Source: Suillus spraguei
Lineage: Eukaryota; Basidiomycota; Agaricomycetes; Boletales; Suillaceae
DNA length: 64,000 bases
Assembly: GCA_016800925.1 (NCBI GenBank)
Contig: JABCPU010000027.1
Location: forward strand, 289,856 to 353,855
Direction of reading: 5' to 3'
Both the position numbers and the translations under genes were made by a program. The notes under the pieces are model-generated. The model had not been told where the DNA came from, did not search any database, and was given only the letters and a program-made list of their open reading frames with translations. Positions 47,201 through 57,390 of this stretch are shown one piece after another (within the stretch, counting starts at the first letter, position 1; every line of letters starts with the position of its first letter).

Positions 47201-48173
47201 CTAGTTTGTGTGTTGCTTTTCGTTCGGTGTCCAGTTCCTTCGACCACCATCTCTTCGCGTACGGGGATGGTTTGGTCTTCGGTACGCACTTCTCTACTGT
47301 TTCGGCGATGCTTGTTGTGAGTGCCTTGAACGCCTCGTCGAACTGTTCTCGTGTCTTGATTTCCGTTGCCTGTGGGATGTCGTCTAGTTTAGTTTCAAGG
47401 ACCTCCCGGAACTCTTCCCAGTCCGTGTCTCTGAAGTTGCGCTTGGGGCTGGTTTCAATTCGTTCTGGTTGGAGGTTGATGGTACTAATTATGGGGAAAT
47501 GGTCAGTTACTACTGGGCGTAGCTGGTACTCTACACTGCACTGCGTGAACGAGTGCTCAAGATCTGCTGAACAAAATACATTGTCTGGGCGCGTTAAGTT
47601 TTTGGTGTTTGATGCCTCTAGAGTGGCTATGTTTGGGGGGAGGACCTGGACTAAGTTATATAGTGATAGAAGGTTTATCAGTACTCCCGCGGCGTCTAAG
47701 TTCGCCGCAGTGAAGAGATGTACATTATTTTGCATTTCCCACATTGGGTGGTGGCGATTGAAATCGCCTAGCCAGATTATATGTTCATTATATACAGTGT
47801 TGTCGCCTTGAGCGATTCGCTGCTGCGTGTGATGTCTCTGGGAGTTTTGTTCAGACTCCATGAAGTGGAGTGTGCTATCGCTATCGCAGGGGTTATATAT
47901 GTTGTAGATACGCACCTTGCCGAAAGCCCCCGTTAGCTCTATCGCCATAGCATTCGCTGACTTGAGTGGTATAATGTGCCAATTGTTTTTCGATAGTCTC
48001 TTGTTGACTAGGATTATCGTCTGTGATCGTCCTGGGTTTGCGTGGTGGTCCGTTGGGTAGATTACGTCCCAGAACTGTCTTAGATTGGAGGCGTTAGCAA
48101 GATTCACGGGGTTGAGATATGGTTCTTGGATGCACGCTATATCGTATACATGCGGGTTTAAGTTTTTCAGCAT
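44208..48173 (-). CDS. LINE ORF2: endonuclease-reverse transcriptase-RNase H (5' end cut off by an LTR)
   Basis: The 1321-residue frame contains most of an APE-type endonuclease (IQEPYLNP near 15, WLGDFNRHHPMW near 133, VVTDHFPI near 222), a reverse transcriptase (SPFKAPGPNGIS near 463, LFLDVKAAFPSV near 598, catalytic FIDD near 691), an RNase H (YSDGSMVDGG near 1005, VDNQAAI, HVGIPGNEEAD near 1121) and a C-terminal CCHC motif (CPACENHDETVHH near 1245). The enzyme nicks DNA and primes cDNA synthesis on the target. The native start is at 49037; the first ~25 codons and KSNN|AWEHML are separated from the rest by the LTR at 48190-48958. The Asn in WQQN expected in the endonuclease core lies upstream of the break, so nicking is probably lost. 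Confidence 0.93.
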   Translation of the reverse strand: MLKNLNPHVYDIACIQEPYLNPVNLANASNLRQFWDVIYPTDHHANPGRSQTIILVNKRLSKNNWHIIPLKSANAMAIELTGAFGKVRIYNIYNPCDSDSTLHFMESEQNSQRHHTQQRIAQGDNTVYNEHIIWLGDFNRHHPMWEMQNNVHLFTAANLDAAGVLINLLSLYNLVQVLPPNIATLEASNTKNLTRPDNVFCSADLEHSFTQCSVEYQLRPVVTDHFPIISTINLQPERIETSPKRNFRDTDWEEFREVLETKLDDIPQATEIKTREQFDEAFKALTTSIAETVEKCVPKTKPSPYAKRWWSKELDTERKATHKLGRISRKKLARRNDPVHEEYRIARNRFSESIKRAKTNHWTEWLEELTFTGVWTFHRYVAGDPSDQIHTRIKTLQDPRENNQDNTMQDNTRKSELLYEVFFRTPPDDDQVNPDFDYDPPICEFRPITNQQVHRAIAKLSPFKAPGPNGISNVVFMKCADLLVPFMAPIYRATFTLEVYPNEWKCSSTIVLRKPGRPDYSVPKAYRPITLLDTMAKILSSCVADDLTYIAEEHHLLPPTHFGGRPGRSTVDSLHLLTKFITDSWASKTNNHVSLLFLDVKAAFPSVVASKLLHNLRKARIPKEYVDWYKRRLDNRTTHLFFDDYQSNLFNVSDGLDQGCPLSPMGFIFYNAPVLRVADPRPSKGELSLGFIDDVALIARGRSYEESNAKVKNMMEKQGGALDWSEEYNAEFELDKTALICLSRIRVRSTENPNKTVPTPRVPITIRDHTIQPSKSHKFLGIIIDENLNFKEQAAHALAKGTKYALACSRMIRPTKGIHGKLMKKLYEGVIVPKMLYAADVWCAGLVEKGRGKRGKGRGARGFASQMARVQRMATISIAGGLRSSPTDMLDAHANVLPFQQTLRKACYRATLRMATLPQKHPLAKGIKNAYDYGKERDFKGKKRYPSPLHKLMYEFRINPSTVEKIDPVRHYPKWEPDVDIHIAEKAETAKIEDGLADENLRAYSDGSMVDGGVGGAAVVMRGNEVIGSKRFHLGSDREHTVYEAELVGMILAVQLLKETGGRRGTISLGVDNQAAIRATEAFRSQPGHYLMDQFHDDLRRLIPEHDERKLKVRWTPGHVGIPGNEEADTHAKRAARGESSDTRAQPKSLLTEEGELRILPRSKAALRQHFYAKIKKEATTIMENSPRYTLLKSVDTSAPSKKFAKKIEKLPRRHSSLMFQLRTGHIALNKHLKRIAKSPTARCPACENHDETVHHFILVCPAYVNQREQMRKEVGARQCKIEYLLNESKGMRATLTYIARTRRLEQTFGDVTPPAEKEKE

Positions 48174-48189
48174 GTGCTCCCATGCATTG

Positions 48190-48958
48190 TGTCATATACC
48201 ATACTTCCAATCTCAGATCCGATCATATCCGTCCAGATCCGATCGTTTCCATATCCGTCCGGTCCACAGATCCTGTCCGGACCACCCATCCGAATGTACT
48301 CACTTCTCGCACCTTAACTCCCTGGTGAACATCTGCGTCTATCTCCTTTCGTCATTTCTCCTACTACCGGTACTCCGGCTGTTTATATTTCCGTCCTGTG
48401 TTACTGATCCGTTTCCTGTGTTCATTTCCGATTCATGCTTACTGATCCGCTGTGCAATAACTAATAAACTTCCGTTACACTTCGTACATAGCCCTCGGTC
48501 CCGGACTTGCTGATTATCCGTCTTAGATACTTACTGTATATAAACCACTTGTAGATCTCCGTAGAACCTTAGTTCGAATATCATCTTAGATTCTACTCAT
48601 TCTGCCTCCTCCGGACTTAAGCCACTCTCCGCTTTAAGTCACCTTCCGAGACTTAGGATTGACTCCTATAGTCCATACCTCCGACTCTATCTTCGGATAG
48701 TCCATCTCCGTTAGTTTCTAGTTAGGAACTCGTTCCGAAACTAGCCTTAACCTCTTTCCTCTCCTTACGTTCCGAATTACCTTCGGACATATTATATCCG
48801 ACACCTTCGGACACCCGGATCTGTCACGCAACCCCTTCCGGGTCTTCGGACGAATAACTCCTCCCTGAAATAAAGGGCATTACTCGAGAAAGGGGCACAG
48901 TGTACGAACTGAGGCCAAAGCCCTTCGGATCTCTCTACCCTTGAGTACAGTCTTAACA
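48190..48958. mobile_element. 769-bp solo LTR nested in the LINE
   Basis: The element begins TGTCATATACC and ends GTCTTAACA, with the TG...CA termini of an LTR. CATTG flanks it on both sides (48185-48189 and 48959-48963), a 5-bp target duplication. There is a TATATAAACC box at about 48535 on the plus strand and the GGGGCACAGTGTACGA box shared with the LTRs at 31.5, 35.4 and 40.7 kb. No internal retroelement genes remain, so it is a solo LTR formed by recombination. Confidence 0.85.
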
Positions 48959-49039
48959 CATTGTTGGATTTCCGAAGGTTTTGCTGCCAGATTTTCAAGT
49001 CTTCGCGTTCTTGGTGTGTGTTGTCGGCGTCATCCATCA

Positions 49040-50905
49040 CTAGTTTCCGGCATGGTCCTGGTCCCACCCTCTTTGTGGGCTGTAGGGTTCGTGGGGGGAG
49101 CCGTAAGGGGAGCTAGACCATCTTGGAGGTGTTGATTGCGTTTCGGTCTCTTCTTGGGTGGGTGGTTTCCATTGTGTTCGGTGGTCTGCTTGAGGTCTTG
49201 TCATCTGCCATGCTTCTGGGATTCGGGATTGACCTCCCAATGGGATTCGGTTGGCGTTCCTGTTGTTGAGGTTCCGTTCCTCGCATTCTTGGTTGTTGTT
49301 GTTGTTGGTGGGCCGTCCATGTTCCGCTCTGTTTCTTGGTGGTGGGTATCGTTGTGGTTGATGATCCTCCGTCGCTTGCTGCCATATTGGGGCTGTCTCG
49401 TTGTTCTCTTCAAAATTTTGACTTGTTAGTGGTTCCCAGGTAAGAGGGTCTTCTGTGAGGAAAAATCGGTACTTAGCGTCTTCATTGCGGTTCTTGTGTC
49501 CATCCCACTTCTTCGTGAACGTCGGGCATTGTCGACTCCAGGCCGCGTGGCCCTTCACTTTGCAGTTCCTGCAGAAGAACTCGTTTTGATCTGTGACTTG
49601 GCACGCGGCTGTTCGGTGGTGTTCCCCGCATGTACCGCACGTCTCCTGTTCCTGTGGGCATTCTGCGGCCATGTGAGTGTTTTCGAACGAGTGGCATTTG
49701 AGGCATCTGGTCGGTTCTGGTATTAGCTTTCTTCCATATACTTTCTTACCTTCGATTGTCAGGCCGAACTTGATGGCTTGATTTGCTCCCTCCTTGGAGT
49801 TAAAGGTCACTATTATGTGGGCTGTTCGTTGTCCTGGTTTGCGCCTTGCTTCCGGTTTGATGTATCGCGCCTTGCTAATCGTTTTTGGTTTCAAGCCCGC
49901 CTTCTTCTCGACGTCCGCTAGTGCTGCTGGGTTGTTGGGTACAAAGGTTACTGGTACATTTTCCACTATAACGTTGTGCGTTCGCTCCTTGATCACTATT
50001 TCCGCTCCGAAGTGTTCCAGGAAGTATCCTCGGTTTGCTGCCACGTTGAACCACTCTGCTGCCTCGGGTGAGTTGAGCTCGTAAAGGACTCCTCCATGAG
50101 GGAGACGGCGTGCTGAGATGAAGTTGATTGATGTTGGAAGTACGACTTTCTCCTTTGACATTTGCTCCACTGCTAAGGTGGCCTTTGCTACTAGTTGCGC
50201 CTCCGTTAGGTCTTTCAGAGAGTTGGCGAAGAGCTGTGATCGTCTGTCGACTAGGATCTGCCTTGCCTGTGTCTCGCTTCTCGCTAGTACCTTCGTTAGT
50301 GGGGCAGGGATGTTAGTTTTGGCTGCGTCTGCAAACGTTTGTGGTCCGTCAGACCGTTCATCACTCGTTCTTTGTGGCGTTGTGCTCTTCATGTTTCCAG
50401 CTATCTTTCCCAAATCTTCTGCTGATGATTTCAAGTTGGTGCGTACCTCCGTCATCAACTCTATTGTTTTCTTTTGCGCGTCTATTGTTTCTGTTAATGT
50501 CTCGACTTTCTCGTCTAGGGTCGCAATCGGTCCGCCTATTAGGGCTTTGACTTTTTCTATGATGTTTTCCGTGTTTATTTCCGTATCGACTTCCTGTATT
50601 ATTAGTGCAATTGCTCGTAGTATGTCAGTATGTGTGGCGCCTAGATTTGCTGTGATACTAAATTCGAATAAAGCTACCGAGATTGATTGCAACATGCTAC
50701 CGGCTGTTGGCATTACGAGACCGTGCATGGACAAGATTTTTCGTGCTGTGTTCAGGTTGACAACATCTGTCTTCGTTCCTGTGCCCGATATGTGGTCTTG
50801 TATGGGTCTACTGGTTGAAAGCAAAGGTTTATCAGCTGCTGTCCGTCGGTTGGCCCTACCTGTGGTTGTCGTGGTGACCGGGCTCGTTGAGTTGATTGTT
50901 GGCAT
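49040..50905 (-). CDS. LINE ORF1: zinc-knuckle RNA-binding protein
   Basis: The frame encodes 621 residues from a true ATG. The N-terminal half is Thr/Ser-rich with a helical stretch (about 110-170, IIEKVKALIGG and KVETLTETIDAQ). Residues about 395-455 hold three Cys/His knuckles: CLKCHSFENTHMAAEC, CGTCGEHHRTAAC and CRNCKVKGHAAWSRQC. A Pro/Asn/Gln-rich tail follows. In related LINEs ORF1 packages the RNA. Its stop codon (TAG, 49042-49040) is followed after two bases by the ATG of ORF2 (TAGTGATG), suggesting termination-reinitiation coupling. Confidence 0.88.
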   Translation of the reverse strand: MPTINSTSPVTTTTTGRANRRTAADKPLLSTSRPIQDHISGTGTKTDVVNLNTARKILSMHGLVMPTAGSMLQSISVALFEFSITANLGATHTDILRAIALIIQEVDTEINTENIIEKVKALIGGPIATLDEKVETLTETIDAQKKTIELMTEVRTNLKSSAEDLGKIAGNMKSTTPQRTSDERSDGPQTFADAAKTNIPAPLTKVLARSETQARQILVDRRSQLFANSLKDLTEAQLVAKATLAVEQMSKEKVVLPTSINFISARRLPHGGVLYELNSPEAAEWFNVAANRGYFLEHFGAEIVIKERTHNVIVENVPVTFVPNNPAALADVEKKAGLKPKTISKARYIKPEARRKPGQRTAHIIVTFNSKEGANQAIKFGLTIEGKKVYGRKLIPEPTRCLKCHSFENTHMAAECPQEQETCGTCGEHHRTAACQVTDQNEFFCRNCKVKGHAAWSRQCPTFTKKWDGHKNRNEDAKYRFFLTEDPLTWEPLTSQNFEENNETAPIWQQATEDHQPQRYPPPRNRAEHGRPTNNNNNQECEERNLNNRNANRIPLGGQSRIPEAWQMTRPQADHRTQWKPPTQEETETQSTPPRWSSSPYGSPHEPYSPQRGWDQDHAGN

Positions 50906-51082
50906 TTTGTTTGCTTTGTTGCTTCGTTCTTGGTTCTTGGTCTAGGGTTTTGGCGGTTTGTCTGGTGTCCTGGTGACCGCTGGGGCGCCTCTGGGCGTCC
51001 TTAGCGCTGTTGAGCGCGTTGTTGGCGGTTGGTTTCCGGGGTCCTAGTCGGGGTGCCACCTGGTTCAGGTCCAAGAAGCGAT

Positions 51083-51418
51083 CTCACGACAGATAAAAAC
51101 ATCGTCGTGACCATGGACGGCCGCCAACACTCTGTCTCCCCATATCGTCTTCCATCGCAATTCCGATACAGTATTGGAAACCATGCTGGCACTCCGCCGG
51201 GCCCCGTCAGGTAGCGTGCTCTCTCTGACTTTGTGACCTCACCATTTCTGATTTTGATCATCTACTGGGCCAAGTGCTACAGTTTCAACGGAAACGAGCG
51301 TGGGCTAGCATGGGCAACAGCAGCAGCAGTCGTATTTCATTGTAGCCATATGCCTGTAAACTACATTATTGTAGCAACCCAATATCAGCAGATCTGGTAC
51401 AATCTAGGGGTAAAGTGA
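51083..51418 (+). pseudogene. Downstream exons of a host gene possibly split by the LINE
   Basis: When the LINE and one target duplication are ignored, plus-strand sequence ending at 43993 (SAIIDQAYQALTTD) continues in frame into 51095 (KNIVVTMDGRQHSVSPYRLP and PSQFRYSIGNHAGTPPGPV). A consensus intron, 51211 GTAGCG to CTACAG 51282, could join a final exon ending at 51418. Upstream candidate exons lie at about 43765-43832 and 43880-43902. No family was recognised. If real, the gene was inactivated by the LINE. Confidence 0.35.
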
Positions 51419-51999
51419 AATGTCGCATGGGCACAATCTGCGACAATGGTGCACAATCACACATGTTTGCACATGTGCATTTTTCTGCTGAGATTGTGTC
51501 GCTTAATGTAGACAATTTCACGCAACCTCAGCCATTCTCATTCTCAGAACAGTGGGTTTTCACTGGGCGTCAACTTTGACTGTCACTATCACATGCATTA
51601 TGAGCGAATCAACTGTACCACTATAATGGTGCCACTCAGGTGGACCCGGAAATTCGGACTTTCTCAAAGTTGCAACGTTGATACTTCCCAGGGCTAAGCC
51701 TACAATATCAAACGACTATGCTGACGCACCGACTAGTTGTCAGGTCAAATCAAATCGAGTCAGTACTGACTAACTGACGCCTGACAACACTGAGATTCAG
51801 AAACGACATGCCAGGAGCAAAAGCAAACCATCTCTTGCCACATTTTATCGAATCCTTGCACTCACGATGACTCGCATCGCAACTAGTATATCGTCATCAC
51901 TTTTTCGAGTGAGGCTAACGTGGCTAACGTGCCCATTGCCATCGTGTTCGCTATCACATATATAATGGCACTGAGTATGATATGACTTTTCAGTAGGTT
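51419..51999. other. Intergenic, no gene recognised
   Basis: Low-complexity patches such as GCACAATC...GTTTGCACATGTGCA occur around 51430-51480. Nothing else is evident. Confidence 0.4.
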
Positions 52000-53451
52000 A
52001 TGTTCTCCACTGCATCCTTGTTGATACTACTGACTTTCTCAATCACGGCATCGCCCGTTGAAGTTCGCAATTCCCCATCACGCTCCCCGTGACCAGGAGG
52101 TTAACATTCTCCAATGTTACTGACCTCTTACGGCACGATGAAGCTCGCCTGGCGGCTTTCAGTGGATACAGCACCCATGACCGGCGTGCTGATGTCCCTT
52201 TGTTAAACACGGATATGAACTACGTCGTATCACTTGCCATTGGCGCCAGGCAGTGTAAGTTTAATGCTGAGAAAACATGCGGTTGCTAATGTATTATTGA
52301 AGACAACTTGATTGTCGACAGCGCTAGCGCGATCACATGGGTTGGTGCCAGCACTCCGTTCGAGAGTAGCACCGTCGGCGTCAACACCGGAAAGCCTGTG
52401 GCGTGCGATTACGGTTATGGCTCCTTCAAAGGTATGACATACAACAATATCATAAGTTGAAAATACCTACGATTGGTATCTATAGGAACTTTATTCAAAG
52501 ATACAATATATCTCACTGATGAGATCAACATCCCCCAGATGCAAATCGGTGTTGCTTATGAGTCGCAGGAAATCGTTTTTGACGGTATCCTTGGAATCGG
52601 GCCTTCAGCGGCGGGCCTCGGCGCAACACATTCACCAGAAGACGCGATCAAGACTGTCACTGACCGCCTGTTTGAGCAAGGCACCATTTCTCAGCCCGTT
52701 GTTGGTATCTTTTTCCGGCCCAGCGTTAGGGATGAAGTCACCCTTGGAGAGCTTTCCTTTGGTGAAGCCAACCCTCCAGGCACAGCGGCGAGATTGGATA
52801 CACGTAAGGCACCTCAGCTTCTGGATCAATCCAGACTGATGGTAATTGTTTTGTTTCAGTGATATCACCGCCATCCCCGGCTCATCGCGGTATTGGGGTA
52901 TGAATCAGAGGATCACCTACGGAAATACCCATATCTTGGACTACACCGCTGGCATCGTGGATTGTGGTTTCACCTTTCTTTACATTTCCTCCGGTGTGTA
53001 TTTAAAGTCCAGTGAGTAATAATGGTCTCATCAGCGTTCGATAGATGCCTATGAGAAGTACAAGGATTTAACCGGTGGTACTGTGAATCCGGCGAATGAT
53101 CTTCTCCAGATTTCCCATGACCAGTATGCTGCCCTAAGTGACTTGAACTTCCATATTGGCGAGGTATGTCAATTCTGTCTCAACCCTTACGCCCCTTGTT
53201 CACCATTTGCACAGAAGACCTACAGTCTCACCCGTAATGCGCAAATCTGGCCTCGTTTTCTCAACCACGTTATGATTGGCGATGCCGATGATATATTTCT
53301 CATCGTTAGAAACATTGGAACACCCACTGGCGCAGGTGTTAACTTTGTTAATGGCTACGTATTCTTTCAGCGTTTCTACACTGTGTTCGATAGCGGCAGG
53401 CGCCGCGTCGGTTTTGCCTCACACATGTTCACTTCTTTCGCCAACTACTAA
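52000..53451 (+). pseudogene. A1-family aspartic protease with two frameshifts and altered active-site triads
   Basis: The frame begins with a signal peptide (MFSTASLLILLTFSITASPV) at 52000. One base is missing near 52075 (NSP|ITLPVTRRL), shifting the frame before RLTFSNVTDLLRHDEARLAA. A second base is missing near 52778, between GELSFGEANP and RHSGEIGYT. Introns are otherwise consensus (for example 52257-52302, and one whose acceptor is GATAG|ATGCC at about 53046). The catalytic triads read DSA (LIVDSASAITWVGAS) and DCG (AGIVDCGFTFLYIS) instead of DTG/DSG. Both Asp are kept, but the changed neighbours and frameshifts argue for a dead gene. The C-terminus (FFQRFYTVFDSGRRRVGFAS) is typical of secreted fungal pepsin-like proteases. 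Confidence 0.8.
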
Positions 53452-54183
53452 TATGGAGCTGCCAAAGTATGCGAAGCATTGTTTTTCAGACGCAAAGCAG
53501 TATGCGCATTTGAAGGTTATACGGACTCTTCACAAATAGGGTACTTAAGCTTCTGTACACCATGATTAGAATATAGCAATACAAGTGAGCGTAGCTCATT
53601 TTATAAGAGCGAATTCCATGCGAGTTTGCGTTTAGTACCATAGGATATTTCTTTTGTGCATCAACGCGCAGTATATTTGTAAGGCTCGGTGTGGAGGTAT
53701 GCTTCACACCAGGGCATTTGTGCGCCCAGAGATGTATTGGGACACTGGGAGTCCCCTCAACTAGATAGAACTCTCCATAGGACATGAAATTGGAATAGGA
53801 GGGCCCCTGACTCCGTACCACCATGGGCAGAATTTCCCACACATGACAATGCAGGCAAGGCAGAGTGAAACAAAGCTCGCAGTGAACAACTGGGCCCAAA
53901 GTGTGGCAGATGGACTGGTCTAGACTGATCAGTGACTAAAGGCGTATTTTTGATGGAATAGTATCAGGAGTTCCGGAAGTTGTGGTAAATGGTTGAAGAG
54001 ATGTACCAGATATGAGTCTCATAGAGGTCATCGATTGTGAGTGATGGTACTTTTGCGAATGAGAATTTAATTGACGATAGTGTTGCGTTGTCTTGTCACT
54101 CCAAAGCATTCAACGTTAACGACAAAGTGTGCAGCCATATATTAGAATGATTGTAGCATGTCAAAGCTACCATACGTGACATG
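53452..54183. other. Intergenic; one unassigned antisense frame
   Basis: A 137-codon minus frame (53899-53486) has no recognised motif. Nothing else is evident before the NLR duplication starts. Confidence 0.35.
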
Positions 54184-56705
54184 TGCATGAACGTGTGAAT
54201 ATCAGGTCAGAAGGTGGTATCAGAGGGCGATTATTATTAAAAAAAGCTCGTACCTAAATTTTAATCGAAACCTGCAGTATCTGATCGAGAACCCGATATA
54301 GCAACAACGTTCGTGGATAGTCACGGATTGACGGGAATGCATTTAGGTGAAAGACCTTTATGGTGAAAAAGTGGAGATAGGGAGTATAAGAGGGTGCGGT
54401 GGTTGTGTTGCTTTCGAAAGGGTTGACGTTGATGATGCGTTTTGTAACGGTGGATGCAACGAGGAGACGAGTGAATGATAATGAGGTCAGTATCAGACTG
54501 ATGCTAAATTTGCATCTAGTCTATGTAGTCATCAAACGGGAGTAGACGAGAACTTGGAGCAGCTGCACGAGTTAACGCCACCTTGTTATCACCGAACCCT
54601 ACGGCAAGACCCCATTCGAAAGAACCTACTATAAACCCAGATAAAACCTCAAGCACATGATATATTGGTTCAGAATCATTGAACGATTACTCTGCCGAAT
54701 AGTGCTGCCTCGAGGCTTGTACCGATAATAATAACCTCCATGTTATATAAGCTAGTAGGTCCCACTACTGATTCTAATCCTCACTGCTATTCGCAATGAA
54801 AAAGGCAAATCATCGACTCAGAGGGATTCCGCTCAAGACCCCCACGCGACTAGTGAACCAACAGCTCCTGGGAGCTCGGTACGTGGCTTACGATGATCAC
54901 TCAGTTCATTCCACTCCAAATACTGACATTCATGCATCCTTTGTCTAGCACCGACCCGTGGCAAAGTCCGTCGGTTTCTGGAGAAGGTTAAAGACAGTGC
55001 AAACAAGTTAAAGGGATCGGTGAGTCCACGAGTATGCGTAATAAGTGTCCTAGAATGCGACTAAGATTCACATAAGCGCTCGAAGGATTCCCTCAACCGC
55101 AGCCCTATTCCCCCGACCCCAAATCTCGCGGTACGTCGGTCTTTATACTTGTCCTCCGGTCTCTGCGCTCTCTCTAATTTCTGGTGTTACGCAGGTTCAG
55201 GCGGCCCCGTCCGCTGTGGGAGTGGAGGCTGTCCCATCAGTACTTCAGGATGCTCAAGAGGTTGCAAGCCACATGCATTCACTTTCCGAACCTGCAACAG
55301 GCATAGTTTCTGATGTACAAGGCGCACAACAGGGTCTCGACTCTCTCGATAACTTCCAGGATACATATCTCAAACCCCTCAAGATTTTCGACACTGTTAT
55401 CGCAGAGATTGCGAACGTATGCAGGTCTTCCTCTTGATCAAAACCAAACTAACCTCGTTCCACAGGTGCATCCATATGCAAAGATGGCACTGGGCGTATT
55501 GTCTTCTGCAGCCAAAGTACATTTTTTCTTTCTCCCTATCTCCTGCTGTTGCTCAGCAAGCATCTGTGCAGATTATCCTAGCTCAAGTGGTTCGCGATAA
55601 AGCGGTACTCGAACTTCTCAAGAAGATAGCTGAAGTATACAGTTTCATCACACAAGACGACATGATTCACTGAATCTCGTCGATGCGCGATATCCTTGCA
55701 AAGATTTCTGAGCAGACCCGTGAATGCGCCAATTTCATCAAAAAATATGCTGAGACGAAGAACTTTGGTGAGTGTCAACAAGCTGTTGCGTACTCTACCG
55801 TCTCAAGCTTCTATTATCGTCACAGGGACCAGACTCGTGAAGAATGTCGTCTCGGAAACAGACGATACGATCAAAAAGTACAATGATGTGTTCGATGGAC
55901 TCATGCAAAACTTCCGGGACCAGGTTGCTCGGGACGTTGTTATAGGCGTCCACGACATGGCTACACACGTCCGTGATACGGGTAAGGGTTCGGTCGTCCC
56001 TGTGACTTGACATATACTCACATCTTTTTAGAAGAAATGTTGGTCCTTAACGGTATGACTCATGCACGAGGCGCGGGACTAGATACCACAAAAGAATGCC
56101 TTGAAGGGACACGCATGGAAATCCTATCCGAGATCACAGACTGGGTCAACAACACCGGAGACAACGTTCCACGGGTGCTGTGGCTATCTGGTCCTGCAGG
56201 CAAGGGCAAATCTGCCATCGCCCACACGATTGCTCAGTGGCGCAAAGATGTGGGAGGGCTCGGTTCATGTTACTGCTTTGACCGCCAGCGAGAAGCAGAC
56301 CTTCTCCATAAAAAGATGTTCTCCACGATTGCGCGCGACTTGGCTAACCATAATCCGGAGATGAGGCGGGCATTAGTAGATGCGCTTAAGACTGACGATG
56401 CGCTCAGCGACACGGATATCATCCAGCAGTGGAAGGAACATCTATTCAAGCCAATGAAGAAGTCGGCTGGGTCAAGTGAGGAACCGATCACGATCGTAAT
56501 CGATGCACTGGACGAGAGCGGTGGAGCACAGGCACGCAGAGACCTCCTGCGCATTCTAGCATCCAAGCATCCAAACCCCGCCGTTCCAAAAATTATGGAC
56601 TTTCCAAGGAATCTCCGGTTCATTGTCACCTCTCGGTCACTTGATGACATCGAAAATGTGTTTGACGGTGTTCAGCATATTCGACGCATCTCGATGGACG
56701 ATATT
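54184..56705 (+). repeat. Segmental duplication, left copy (NLR promoter to NACHT)
   Basis: This segment matches 57391-59874 along its promoter, introns and exons with few differences, starting at GTGAATATCAGGTCAGAAGG and stopping abruptly at the codons for RRISMDDI (56705). The right copy continues beyond this point into the full NLR. Confidence 0.88.
54796..56705 (+). pseudogene. NLR (NACHT) gene, left copy, truncated
   Basis: Exon structure is shared with the 57938 gene: a short basic N-terminus, a helical domain (VLQDAQEVASHMHSL...VHPYAKMALGVLSSAAK...FIKKYAETKNF), then the NACHT core with Walker A (SGPAGKGKSAIAHT, about 56195) and Walker B (ITIVIDALDESG, about 56490). It lacks the frameshift of the right copy after Walker A (TTTGACC is intact). 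Lesions: five As instead of six at the start, a missing C in exon 2, a nonsense TGA at 55671 (DDMIH then stop), and loss of everything after RRISMDDI, where PKS-derived sequence begins. No WD40 domain remains. Confidence 0.85.
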
Positions 56706-57387
56706 CTATTGACTGTGATATCCATAAAGAACGTCAAGGAGACAGGCTTTGGATCCGGTATTCGACAACTCCCTGGTCAGGGCGTGCACTTGAGACAGTG
56801 GGCCAGACCCGACACAGGCACGATCACTGTTGACGCATGTGGCAAAGATCAGAGTATGACCCGGATTTCAGCATGGTATAGATTTGGTCCTCCCCGAGTT
56901 TGATGGCCAACATGCCTGTTGCACCTAGTACACAACCACGCCATGTGAGGCGAGCGCGTGAAATCTCCGGTCTGAGTACCAGTACCGTGTGCTTCTACGA
57001 CACTGACACGCGGTGCATCAATACCGGTGTTCTTTAGAAGTCTATTCATGAAAGAAACCTGAGAAGGTATGTGCGGATGGGTGATTAAGGTCAATGCCAC
57101 GGATGACGCCGAGAATATCGTTCTCTGTAATTGCATCTGAAAGACATTTGAGAACGAAGAGAGTATCCCTCCAACCGAGAGTAGCCATCAGCCAATACAT
57201 TAAAAGATTTACACGGGCTGATTGGGCTGAGGAAATGCCCATGATCTAAGCCGATAAACATCTGCCAGGGGATAGCATTAAGGATTGCTTTCAAAAACTA
57301 AAAAAGTCTGACTTACATCTAGACTCGACATGACATCATGATTGACTCCACCTGCGATTGCAGCATTGCAGTCGCCATTAACACATG
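56706..57387 (-). pseudogene. Polyketide synthase remnant: KS and AT fragments
   Basis: On the minus strand from 57387: VNGDCNAAIAGGVNHDVMSS, then [10 protein letters not shown]...[55 protein letters not shown], and TGIDAPRVSVVEAHGTGTQT (about 56970), which are late beta-ketoacyl-synthase motifs including the catalytic His of EAHGTGT. After a short gap come TGMLAIKLGEDQIYTML and NSDRACVGSGPLSQVHALTR with GYHSQ (56870-56715), which resemble the acyltransferase domain. Frames shift repeatedly; the KS Cys region and the sequence between KS and AT are gone. The type of PKS cannot be told. It sits exactly between the two NLR copies. Confidence 0.75.
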
Positions 57388-57390
57388 TGT

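Larger units (their letters stand above)
43994..51082 (-). mobile_element. Tad1-like LINE, nearly full length
   Basis: CTCACGACAGAT occurs at both ends (43982-43993 and 51083-51094), a 12-bp target duplication. A T24 run at 43993-44016 is the poly(A) tail on the minus strand. Inside are ORF1 (zinc-knuckle protein) and ORF2 (endonuclease, reverse transcriptase, RNase H), the arrangement of fungal Tad1-clade non-LTR retrotransposons. A 769-bp LTR inserted later interrupts ORF2; without it the LINE is about 6.3 kb. The clean tail, duplication and long frames suggest recent insertion. Confidence 0.92.

Noticed and set aside
47059..47811. 250-codon plus-strand frame
   Set aside because: Antisense shadow of LINE ORF2; the minus frame carries all enzyme motifs.
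50118..50945. 275-codon plus-strand frame
   Set aside because: Antisense shadow of LINE ORF1.
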